A stretch of DNA of 21,235 nt from positions 1 through 21,235 of the IMG/VR virus record IMGVR_UViG_3300023087_000130, one strand, 5' to 3'. Below, piece after piece: positions 12,625 through 20,509 of this stretch; positions within the stretch are counted from its first letter, which is position 1, and every line of letters begins with the position of its first letter. This DNA comes from a virus. The position numbers were made by a program, and so were the translations under genes. Under the pieces are notes generated by a model. That model did not search any database, was not told the DNA's origin, and saw only the letters and a list, made by a program, of their open reading frames with translations.

Positions 12625-13404
12625 ATGGGAAGCAGCAGAAGTACTCAATCGACAGAGTTGCCTGAATGGTACGCCACAGCGGCAAAGGAAGCTATTTCCC
12701 GCGCCAACCAGATTTATGAGCTAGGTCGCACACCCTACACAGGCGTAGATGTTGTTGCCGTAAACCCATATGAGCAAGCTGCATCACGCAACGTAGGCTC
12801 TATGGCATCAGCATTTGGCTTAGATGCGCCTGCTGAGTTGAGTATGGGCGGCATGCCGACAGTCACATCTGGTGGTGTAACTGGATATAGCTCTTATCCA
12901 ATGTATGTTGCCGACATGGAGCGTCTAAAAGAGCAGCGCCCAGATCAGTATGAATACTTTGCGCGTATGACAGGGTTTGATCCGATTACTGGCGCTGGCA
13001 CTGGCCCGCTACCTGCTGTTGGGGCAAGCGCAGCCACGGGCGGCAATGGCTTTGCCTCTGCGCAGCCACTAGCTGGAGCGGGAAGCGAAAGTGATGTTTA
13101 CGTATCGGAGCGTGATAAAATCCTTGCGTCTAGACCGCAGTATCCAGAGGGTTATGCCCCAGCAGGTGTGGGCTTGCAGGACAGCCTGCGTCGTACCACA
13201 TCTGGTATTCCTATCGTGGGGGATAAGGTAAGTGAGATTTTTGGTGGTCCTATTACTTATGATAACCCAACATCATTCGGTGGCTCTGGATCGCTTGTGA
13301 CCACTCGCCCTAGCAAGGAAAATAAAGACTTCTTTGCGTCTGTAAACAAAGGTTCTAATTCAAACACTTTATTTAGTGGCCTCAAAGGCTTGTTCGGAGG
13401 TTAA
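12625..13404 (+). CDS. Putative internal virion/ejection protein
   Basis: 259-aa protein beginning MGSSRSTQSTELPEWYATAA, followed by an amphipathic KEAISRANQIYELG helix and VVAVNPYEQAASRNVGSMA. The centre is Gly/Ala-rich and includes MERLKEQRPDQYEYFARMTG. The C-terminal half is low in predicted order (Ser, Gly, Pro) and ends with FSGLKGLFGG. This N-terminal pattern recurs in podovirus-like genomes directly upstream of ejection proteins. The ATG at 12625 is preferred because GGAG (12613-12616) precedes it by 8 nt, whereas an upstream in-frame start at 12580 lies inside the previous gene. I would place it among virion internal or tail proteins, but no enzymatic motif is visible and the precise role is unknown. 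Confidence 0.65.
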   Translation: MGSSRSTQSTELPEWYATAAKEAISRANQIYELGRTPYTGVDVVAVNPYEQAASRNVGSMASAFGLDAPAELSMGGMPTVTSGGVTGYSSYPMYVADMERLKEQRPDQYEYFARMTGFDPITGAGTGPLPAVGASAATGGNGFASAQPLAGAGSESDVYVSERDKILASRPQYPEGYAPAGVGLQDSLRRTTSGIPIVGDKVSEIFGGPITYDNPTSFGGSGSLVTTRPSKENKDFFASVNKGSNSNTLFSGLKGLFGG

Positions 13405-13406
13405 TA

Positions 13407-14195
13407 ATGGGACAGCAAGGTAATCAACAAATTCAGCCAGCTACGAATGTGTTTCAAGGTTCTGCTCAAGCAATGCGCGGGGCAGGCGAGACATACGGCA
13501 ATTTATCGAACTTTCAAGCTCCCACAATGAGCGCAGCGCAGATTGGTCAGGCGGGAACTTTAGGCACCGCCAATCTTGACCAATACATGAACCCATACAC
13601 ACAGAACGTCATTGATCGCACTCAGCAAGACATTATGCGTCAACAGCAAATGTCGCAAAACCAGCTAGGCGCACAGGCTACTCAGGCAGGCGCGTTTGGT
13701 GGCTCGCGTCACGGCGTTGCTGAAGGTGTTATGGCTGGTGAGTATGGGCGCATGGCTGGCGACATTGCAGCGCAGCAACGTCAACGCGCTTATGACACTG
13801 CTATGGGCGCAGCGCAGTTTGATATTGGTGGGGAGCGCCAACGTCAGATGCGCCAAGCGGAGCTAGAACAACAGGCTCGCACGGGCAATGTGGACGCAGC
13901 GTTCCGCGCGGCAGGTGTTCAGGCTGGTGGTGCTGGTGGCCTTGCAGGGCTTGGCGGTCAGCTTTACGGAATGGGGCAAAGCACGCAGGACGCGATTTCG
14001 CGTCAGGGCGCGTTCCAGCGTCAGTTGGAGCAGCAGTTGGCTGATGCAGCAAGAAATCAGTACTATGGCGCGGCTGGTGCGCCACTGCAGGGCTTGGGCG
14101 CAATGACAAGCGTACTTGGTGGTATTCAGGTTCCGACTACCGCAACGTCAAGTACACCATTCAATCCTTTAGGTCTACTCACGGCGTTTATTTAG
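13407..14195 (+). CDS. Putative DNA-ejection (internal core) protein, Gln/Ala-rich
   Basis: 262-aa protein with the recurring phage internal-protein signature DQYMNPYTQNVIDRTQQDI, then LGAQATQAGAFGGSRHGVAE and a long Gln/Arg/Ala helix (MAGDIAAQQRQRAYDTAMG). A Gly-rich hinge (QAGGAGGLAGLGGQLYG) and a hydrophobic C-terminus follow. Such AFGGSR-containing helical proteins lie next to transglycosylase ejection proteins in podoviruses and probably form part of the trans-envelope DNA channel, like T7 gp14. GGAGG (13396-13400) sits 6 nt before the ATG, one of the best ribosome sites in the window, consistent with many copies per virion. Function is inferred from synteny and composition. Confidence 0.7.
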   Translation: MGQQGNQQIQPATNVFQGSAQAMRGAGETYGNLSNFQAPTMSAAQIGQAGTLGTANLDQYMNPYTQNVIDRTQQDIMRQQQMSQNQLGAQATQAGAFGGSRHGVAEGVMAGEYGRMAGDIAAQQRQRAYDTAMGAAQFDIGGERQRQMRQAELEQQARTGNVDAAFRAAGVQAGGAGGLAGLGGQLYGMGQSTQDAISRQGAFQRQLEQQLADAARNQYYGAAGAPLQGLGAMTSVLGGIQVPTTATSSTPFNPLGLLTAFI

Positions 14196-14196
14196 C

Positions 14197-15741
14197 ATGG
14201 CACTTACTTGGGAACAGCATCAGAAGAATATATTTGGCGGTGAAAGCGGGGGCGACTATGACGCCCTCTTCGGCTATCAGAACCGTCCAGATGGTGCGTT
14301 CAGCAATGTTAAAGTTTCTGATATGTCTCTTGCGCAAGTTTTAGATTTTACAAATCCAAAGGGCGCATACGGTCAGTATGTTGCGAAGAATAGACCAGAC
14401 CCAGAAATGGGTGTTGCAACACCAGTCGGCGCGTATCAGGTCGTAGGATCAACATTGCGCAAGGCGGTAGATGCACTTGGGCTTGACCTAAATCAGAAAT
14501 TTGACAAGGCCACTCAGGACAAGATTGGTCAATATATTCTTAAAACCCAAGGCACAGGTGCTTGGGAAGGTTACGGAAAAGGCGGTGCGTCTATGGATAA
14601 TAAACCAGCACAAATGGCTCAACCTCAACAGCAGCCTCAAGGCTTACTTGGTGGCATACTTGGTGGGCAAGGGATAGGTGGCGCACTGGGTCTTAGCGAA
14701 GATTTCCGTGATCGACTACGGATGGGTATTCTTGCTGGGTCTGACCCGCGTGCGTTTGCCGCGCAGATAGCTGGTGCGCAGCAGGCCATCGCTAATCGCG
14801 CTGAAGAGCGCAGGAAGCAAGTATCTAGAAACGCCACTGCGGATTATTTAGAGCGCATTGGGCAAACTGATGCGGCAAATCTTTTACGTCAGGGGGCGAT
14901 AAGCGCATCGGATGCATTAAGTTTTGGAAAAGGCCAAAAAGGCACAGATGACATGCGCGAATATGCGCTAGCCAAGCAAGATGGTTTTCAGGGTTCATTC
15001 ACAGACTTTTTGCGGGTCAAGCAAGAGTTTGGGTCTACGCCGCAAGGCTATCGCCTTGTTAGGGGCAAAGACGATCAGGGTAATGAAACCTATGGATATG
15101 TTAAGGTCGAGGGTGGCCCTGCCGCGCAAGAAGATATTGAGGCAAAGCAGGCTGCTGCAGCAAAGGAAAGAACAGCACTTCAAGATGAGCTGACATTCAA
15201 CGCAACAGGCAGCAGGATTTTATATGACATTACGAATAATCCATCATTCATACCTGCGACAGGCTTGGTCGGGACTGCGTTTGCTAAGACAATTTTTGGG
15301 CAGACCCAGAAAGACATCCAAGAAGACCTAGAGGTACTTGAGGCACAAATGCAATTTGGTGCGCTTGCCGATTTGAAAGCATCAAGCGCAAATGGCGCCT
15401 CTGGGTTAGGGCAGTTGACCGAAGCTGAACGTAAGGCTTTGGGTAAGACAAGATTTAACTTTTCCAGTATGCAAGGTCCAGAGGCTGTTAAGCGAAATAT
15501 CCGCGCAGCCATGATGGTGCGCAGTTATTTTAAAAATGGCATCGTGGATACAAAAACGGGCGAGTTGCGCAACGCCACTGCAGAGGAGTTCAAGATGATG
15601 ATGAACGGTGAAAACCCGTTTGCCGAAAGCGGTGAGACACAGTTCGTTGGTGACATACAGAACTACATCGGTGGGTTTGGTGGTGCATCTGCTGCAGAGC
15701 CTGTTGTCATAGACGGCTATTCAATTGTGAAGGTGGATTAA
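14197..15741 (+). CDS. Internal virion protein with lytic transglycosylase-like domain
   Basis: 514-aa ejection protein. Residues about 5-130 resemble a lysozyme/transglycosylase: NIFGGESGGDYDALFGYQN places E16 as the candidate catalytic glutamate, followed by FTNPKGAYGQYV, TPVGAYQVVGSTLRKAVD and DKIGQYILKTQG, the usual SLT-like core order. It would open a hole in peptidoglycan during DNA entry, as the N-terminal domain of T7 gp16 does. A Gln/Pro linker (about 140-155) leads to long alpha-helical stretches (RDRLRMGILAGSDPRAFAAQ, EERKKQVSRNATADYLERIG and others). It starts 2 nt after the previous stop, and its end overlaps the next start. The protein is much shorter than T7 gp16, so the channel function is split with neighbouring genes. 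Confidence 0.82.
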   Translation: MALTWEQHQKNIFGGESGGDYDALFGYQNRPDGAFSNVKVSDMSLAQVLDFTNPKGAYGQYVAKNRPDPEMGVATPVGAYQVVGSTLRKAVDALGLDLNQKFDKATQDKIGQYILKTQGTGAWEGYGKGGASMDNKPAQMAQPQQQPQGLLGGILGGQGIGGALGLSEDFRDRLRMGILAGSDPRAFAAQIAGAQQAIANRAEERRKQVSRNATADYLERIGQTDAANLLRQGAISASDALSFGKGQKGTDDMREYALAKQDGFQGSFTDFLRVKQEFGSTPQGYRLVRGKDDQGNETYGYVKVEGGPAAQEDIEAKQAAAAKERTALQDELTFNATGSRILYDITNNPSFIPATGLVGTAFAKTIFGQTQKDIQEDLEVLEAQMQFGALADLKASSANGASGLGQLTEAERKALGKTRFNFSSMQGPEAVKRNIRAAMMVRSYFKNGIVDTKTGELRNATAEEFKMMMNGENPFAESGETQFVGDIQNYIGGFGGASAAEPVVIDGYSIVKVD

Positions 15742-17204
15742 TGGCAACCTTTGAGATTACAGCCCCAAATGGAAATAAGTATCGGGTAACGGGCGAGAAT
15801 GCGCAAGGTGCGCATGCTGCGCTCATGAAGATGCTAGGCAATGACGCACCTGCGCCAGCGCCCGCACAACCCGAAATCTCACAAGGCGAAGATGTTAAGC
15901 AGGCACTAAAAAGCGGTTTGCGCACAGGTGCTATCGCTGTGCCTGAAACTCTTGAGATGCTTGGTCGTTTTGGTGTGCGCACATACCAAGAGGCAAAAGA
16001 TTTGCTAGGCTACGAGGTGGGCGATAAGACGCCAGTTTTGCAATCTACAGTTGGGCAAGCCCTGCGTGAAGCATTTCCAGCCGAAGAGTACGAACCACAA
16101 ACAACTGCAGGCGAATACGCTCAAACTATTGCTGAGTTTTTACCGTCCGCTGCGATTGGTGGCCCTGCAGGAATTGCTCGTCGCGCGGTAGTCGCTGGCG
16201 TTGCTGGGGCGGGGAGCGAGGCTGCGGGTCAGGCCGCAGAAAAGTATGCGCCATCTATGGAACTTCCAGCACGAATTATCGGCGCGTTTGCTGCCCCCGC
16301 TACTGGCGCTAAGGTCGCCAATAAAACATTTATGCGCTCAGTAGAGCGCCCAACCTTGGATAATTTGCGGCTAGCCAAAGACGCGGCATATAAAGCGGTT
16401 GATAAGGCTGGTGTTAAATTCAACCAAGCAGAAGTTAATGCCATAATCGCAAAAACCAATGCAGCGGCGGCTAAGTTTAATTATGTGCCAGAGGTTGATC
16501 TGCAGACTACCGCAGCCTTAAAGACCATGCAGGCGCAAGCCGATCAGGTCTTGACTGTTGGTCAGTTAGATAAGTTGCGTCAGGGCTTATATCGCCGCTA
16601 TGGCGCAGCAAGGAATGAGCAGGGCATCCGTGAGATGATTGACGTTATTGATGAAGCGATCCTCGCAAAAGAGCCTGCGAATAAGCTGATGAATACTGCC
16701 CGCGAAGCCAATAAGCGCTACAAAAAGCTAGAGTTGTTTGAGGATGCGTTTAAAAATGCAGAGCTTTCTACTGCCGCGAGCGGATCAGGCGGAAATATCG
16801 TAAACAACTATCGCAGGGCAGTAGCTAACATACTGAAAGATAAAAAGAAAACTAAGTTCTTTCTTGATTACGAAATCAAGATGATGGAGCAGTTTGTTAA
16901 GGGCAGGTTCAGGGATAATACTCTGCGTCTAATGGGCAAAATGGCTCCCACAGGTGGAGGACTAATGCAGGCGTTGAATGTTGGCGCGATTGCGTACAAT
17001 CCTGCAATGGCGGGGTTTACGGTTGCTGGCACTGGGGCAAAGGCACTATCTGATCGTGGGACGATGAAGCAGGCTGAACAAATTCTCAACACCCTTTCAA
17101 CAGGCGTTGCGCCAAAGAAAAAGATTTACATGAAAGAAATTCGCACCTTGCTGGGCCTTGAGGCTGGCGAAAATGTAAACCTATTGGAACCGCAGGAGCA
17201 ATAA
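15741..17204 (+). CDS. Putative internal virion/ejection protein, helical
   Basis: 487-aa protein. The first 35 residues (FEITAPNGNKYRVTGENAQG, ALMKML) form a small beta-alpha unit often found at the N-terminus of phage ejection proteins. An Ala/Pro linker (APAPAPAQP) follows. Residues about 50-190 contain Ala/Gly-rich hydrophobic helices (AAIGGPAGIARRAVVAGVAG, ARIIGAFAAPATGAKVA) that could insert into membranes. The rest is charged helices (IREMIDVIDEAILAKEPANK). No catalytic motif is seen. AAGG (15730-15733) lies 7 nt before the ATG, which overlaps the upstream stop. Order and composition fit a channel-forming partner of the transglycosylase protein, analogous to T7 gp15 or gp16. That is inference. 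Confidence 0.72.
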   Translation: MATFEITAPNGNKYRVTGENAQGAHAALMKMLGNDAPAPAPAQPEISQGEDVKQALKSGLRTGAIAVPETLEMLGRFGVRTYQEAKDLLGYEVGDKTPVLQSTVGQALREAFPAEEYEPQTTAGEYAQTIAEFLPSAAIGGPAGIARRAVVAGVAGAGSEAAGQAAEKYAPSMELPARIIGAFAAPATGAKVANKTFMRSVERPTLDNLRLAKDAAYKAVDKAGVKFNQAEVNAIIAKTNAAAAKFNYVPEVDLQTTAALKTMQAQADQVLTVGQLDKLRQGLYRRYGAARNEQGIREMIDVIDEAILAKEPANKLMNTAREANKRYKKLELFEDAFKNAELSTAASGSGGNIVNNYRRAVANILKDKKKTKFFLDYEIKMMEQFVKGRFRDNTLRLMGKMAPTGGGLMQALNVGAIAYNPAMAGFTVAGTGAKALSDRGTMKQAEQILNTLSTGVAPKKKIYMKEIRTLLGLEAGENVNLLEPQEQ

Positions 17205-17205
17205 C

Positions 17206-19257
17206 ATGCAGCCACAAGCAAAAGACAGACGCGAGATTGAAGGTATCGTTCAAGACGCTATGGCGCAGGCTGTAGACTTTGTTGAGAGCGAAATCACAGA
17301 TGAGCGCATCAAGGCGCAGCGTTACTTTGACGGTCAAGTTGACATTGGCTATGAAGATGGGCGCAGCAAGGTTGTAGCAACAAAGGTGCGCGACACCATT
17401 CGCTCAGTCAAGCCAAGCATTATGCGCGTGTTTATGTCCACAGCAAAGCCTGTTGAGTTCCTGCCAAAAGGCCCAGAGGACGTTGCTGCAGCGGAGCAGG
17501 CTACACAATACATCCACTACGCATTCACCAAGAATGACGGGTATCGCGTGCTAAACGATGCGATCCACGATGCGCTGATTAAGAAAACAGGTATCGTCAA
17601 AGCATACTACGAGAACAGCTACAAAGCTGAGATATTCACGTATGACAACCTAACAGACGAAGAGTACACCCTGCTGGCATCAGATGATGATGTGGAAATC
17701 CTTGAGCATGGCATGGAGATGTCTATGAGCATGGATGAGTTCGGCATGGAAGTAGCATCGCCAGTTCATTCGCTAAAGATCAGCAGACAAATACCTAACG
17801 GTCAGCTGCGCCTAGAGAGTGTTCCGCCAGAAGAGTTCTTCATTAACTCACAAGCACGCAACATAGATGATGCGTATATCGTAGCGCACCGCACAGAGAT
17901 GCGCGTTGGTGAGCTTGTGGAGATGGGTTATGACTTTGAGGACGTATACAGACTAGATGGCCTATACGGCGCATCAGACATCTCTGAGGCTGAAACCATA
18001 GAGCGTCAGGGTTACTCACAGGACGACTACGAAGACCAAGAGGGCGATCCTGCAATGCGCTCTGTGGCAGTCACAGAAGCCTATATGAAGATTGACGTAG
18101 ATGGCACAGGCGTACCAGTTCTGCATCGTTTTATCTGCGGCGGCACAAACTACAAACTGCTAGACTTTGAGCCTTGGGATGAGGTGCCGTTTGCTGTGTT
18201 TGAGGTCGATCCAGAGCCACACACATTCTACGGGCGTTCTCTTGCGGAAATCGTCATTGATGACCAAGACGCAAGCACAGCAATCCTACGCGGCGTGCTA
18301 GACAACGTAGCGATGACGAACAACCCTCGCATTGGTATTGTTGATGGTGCGGTTAATATCGACGATGTGCTGAACAATGAGATCGGAGCAATCGTGCGTA
18401 TGCGTCAAGCTGGTGCGGTGCAGGAACTTAGCGTTCCATTTACTGCAGGCCAAACGCTAGGTGCGCTTACCTACATGGATCAAGTTGTGGAGAACAAGAC
18501 AGGTGTTTCACGTGCATCAATGGGGCTAGACCCAGATGCGATGCAGTCCACTACAAAGGCTGCGGTGCAAGCTACAATCCAATCACAGGCTGGTCAGATT
18601 GAGGTGATGGTGCGCAACCTTGCAGACGGTATGAAGCGCCTATTTGGCATCATGCTACGCGCAGCAATCAAGAACACAGACGAAGAGCAACTCATCAAGA
18701 TGGGCGGTCAGTTTGTGCAGGTTGATCCCCGCGTATGGCGTGCTGACATGGACATCGGCATCAACGTGGGCTTGGGTACAGGCCGCGAGGAAGAGAAGAT
18801 GATGGCGCTTCAGCAAGCGTTCCAAATCCAGCAGCAGATTTACACAGCGTATGGCCCATTCAACGGCATGGTGAGCTTGACCAACATACGCAATACGCTG
18901 TCTGACATGCTTGCAGCGTCTGGCATCCGCAACTCAGATCGTTACTTTGCGCCAATCACGCCAGAGGTTGAGCAGCAGCTACTCGCAATGCAGCAGCAAG
19001 CTCAGGCACAGCAGGCGCAAGGCACTGACCCTAACCAAGCATTCTTGGCGGCAGAGCAAATGAAAGCGCAAACGCAGATGCAGACAGACATGGCTAAACT
19101 GCAACTAGAGCAGCAAAAGCTGGCTATGGAAGATGACCGCAAGCGTGACCAGATGGATCAAGACTTGCTGGTAGATGCAGCCAAGGTTTTAGGTCAGTAT
19201 GGCACAAGCGTAGACGTAGCTGCGATCAAAGCAGCGCAACAGGCGGCTAGAGGCTAA
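17206..19257 (+). CDS. Portal protein (SU10/P22-type)
   Basis: 683-aa dodecameric ring protein at the capsid vertex through which DNA is packaged and ejected. Recognised features are an N-terminal helix-rich part (ERIKAQRYFDGQVDIGYEDG, VRDTIRSVKPSIMRVFM), AIHDALIKKTGIVKAYYE, QIPNGQLRLESVPPEEFFIN, a stem and crown region (YGRSLAEIVIDDQDASTAIL, NKTGVSRASMGLDPDAMQST, TKAAVQATIQSQAGQIE), and a long Gln-rich coiled-coil C-terminus that may form a barrel extending into the capsid. Length is typical of this portal group. AGGAG (17194-17198) is 7 nt before the ATG. It heads the module portal, small protein, scaffold, capsid, and is unusually far from terL. Confidence 0.93.
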   Translation: MQPQAKDRREIEGIVQDAMAQAVDFVESEITDERIKAQRYFDGQVDIGYEDGRSKVVATKVRDTIRSVKPSIMRVFMSTAKPVEFLPKGPEDVAAAEQATQYIHYAFTKNDGYRVLNDAIHDALIKKTGIVKAYYENSYKAEIFTYDNLTDEEYTLLASDDDVEILEHGMEMSMSMDEFGMEVASPVHSLKISRQIPNGQLRLESVPPEEFFINSQARNIDDAYIVAHRTEMRVGELVEMGYDFEDVYRLDGLYGASDISEAETIERQGYSQDDYEDQEGDPAMRSVAVTEAYMKIDVDGTGVPVLHRFICGGTNYKLLDFEPWDEVPFAVFEVDPEPHTFYGRSLAEIVIDDQDASTAILRGVLDNVAMTNNPRIGIVDGAVNIDDVLNNEIGAIVRMRQAGAVQELSVPFTAGQTLGALTYMDQVVENKTGVSRASMGLDPDAMQSTTKAAVQATIQSQAGQIEVMVRNLADGMKRLFGIMLRAAIKNTDEEQLIKMGGQFVQVDPRVWRADMDIGINVGLGTGREEEKMMALQQAFQIQQQIYTAYGPFNGMVSLTNIRNTLSDMLAASGIRNSDRYFAPITPEVEQQLLAMQQQAQAQQAQGTDPNQAFLAAEQMKAQTQMQTDMAKLQLEQQKLAMEDDRKRDQMDQDLLVDAAKVLGQYGTSVDVAAIKAAQQAARG

Positions 19258-19490
19258 TGAGTGATATTCGCATACAGGCTGACGAAGCCAAGCGTTTAAA
19301 GAATGACACTGCGTTTATGCAGTTTGTCCAAGATGTTCGTGATGTGCAGATCAGCATATTTTCGAATAGTGCTGCCAGCGAAGTTGAGCAGCGCGAAGAG
19401 GCGCACGCCATCCTGCGTGCATTGAACCAGATCGAAATGCAGCTTGACGCGGCAATAGCAGCAGAGCGCATGTTAGATCGCAGCAGATAG
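19257..19490 (+). CDS. Small coiled-coil protein between portal and scaffold
   Basis: 77-aa, entirely helical-looking protein. DIRIQADEAKRLKNDTAFMQ is followed by FVQDVRDVQISIF, a break at SNSAASEVEQRE, and then AHAILRALNQIEMQLDAAIA, a likely antiparallel coiled coil. It begins on the last base of the portal stop codon (TAATG) and is followed by the scaffold gene after 10 nt. Equivalent small proteins sit between portal and scaffold in other environmental phages. The role is unknown, and a portal-assembly or head-size cofactor is a reasonable guess. It contains no cysteines or catalytic motifs. Confidence 0.8.
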   Translation: MSDIRIQADEAKRLKNDTAFMQFVQDVRDVQISIFSNSAASEVEQREEAHAILRALNQIEMQLDAAIAAERMLDRSR

Positions 19491-19500
19491 GAGTAGTACC

Positions 19501-20493
19501 GTGGAAGCGACTACACTAGATCAGGCAGTGGACAGCCTGTTAGCCCCGCAAGAGGGTAGTCCAGAAAGCAATCTTGATGAAGCTGTTGAGGCTATGGTTG
19601 AGCCAACTGGTGACGATCAGAGCGAAGTCATAGAAGAAACAGAAGAGGATCAAGATGTCATCGAAGCGTCTGACGATGAAGAATATGAAGATGACGCAAC
19701 TGAATATACTGACGAGGTAGAAGCCGTTGAGGATGACAGCGAAGAAACTCTGTATGACATCACCATTGATGGTAAGCCAGAGCGCTGGACCCTTTCCCAA
19801 CTAAAGCAATCTGCAGCGGGTCAGGGCTATATTCAGCAAAAAATGCGTGAGAATGCTGAAGTTGCAAAGCAAAATGAGGCACTTCAAGCGCAATTAGCTC
19901 AGCAGTTAAACGTGCTGAACACTTTAACCCAGCAAGCGCAGAATGGCGAACTTGCTCCACCTACGCCGCCCTCAAAGGAACTTCTTGAGAGTGACCCGAT
20001 TGGGTACATGCAAGAGAAGGAAGCCTACGAAACGGCAATGGGTGAGTACAACGTCAAGATGCAACAAGTACAGCAAATGCAGCAGCAGCGTGCGCAACAG
20101 TCGGAAGCTCAGAAAGCAGCTCACCGTCAGGAGCAAATGCAGCTATTGCAGCAACGTGTGCCAGATTTCGCTGACCCTCAGAAATATGAGAAAGCGGCTC
20201 AGGACATGCTACGCGGCGGTCAGGAGTATTACGGGGTTCCACAGGAAGCTCTAATGCAACTTACCGATGCTGTAGAGATTGAAATCCTGTACGACGCGAT
20301 ACGTTATCGCAGACTGCAGGCCAATCGCAAAAACGTAGACCAGAAAGCTAAGAAAGCGAAGCCTATGGTCAAGTCTGGTGCCAAACGTGTTCAGGATAGT
20401 GCAACTGTAACTCGCAGAAAGCAGGAAGCAAAAGCTATGAAAACTGGGAATATCGCAGACATGGCAGATTTGCTTATCAACCCTAAACTTTAG
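19501..20493 (+). CDS. Capsid scaffolding protein
   Basis: 330-aa predicted scaffold that guides capsid protein into proheads and then leaves or is degraded. The first 85 residues are extremely acidic (EVIEETEEDQDVIEASDDEE and similar). A short ordered segment follows (YDITIDGKPERWTLSQLKQS), then Gln-rich coiled coil (about 115-220) and a strongly basic C-terminus (NRKNVDQKAKKAKPMVKSG), the region that usually binds the capsid shell. The start is GTG, well supported by AGGAG (19489-19493) 7 nt upstream. No in-frame ATG lies near it, and the weaker codon may lower scaffold yield relative to capsid protein. Position between portal and major capsid protein is the classical one. Confidence 0.88.
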   Translation: MEATTLDQAVDSLLAPQEGSPESNLDEAVEAMVEPTGDDQSEVIEETEEDQDVIEASDDEEYEDDATEYTDEVEAVEDDSEETLYDITIDGKPERWTLSQLKQSAAGQGYIQQKMRENAEVAKQNEALQAQLAQQLNVLNTLTQQAQNGELAPPTPPSKELLESDPIGYMQEKEAYETAMGEYNVKMQQVQQMQQQRAQQSEAQKAAHRQEQMQLLQQRVPDFADPQKYEKAAQDMLRGGQEYYGVPQEALMQLTDAVEIEILYDAIRYRRLQANRKNVDQKAKKAKPMVKSGAKRVQDSATVTRRKQEAKAMKTGNIADMADLLINPKL

Positions 20494-20509
20494 TAAAGGA
20501 AAGTGAACT

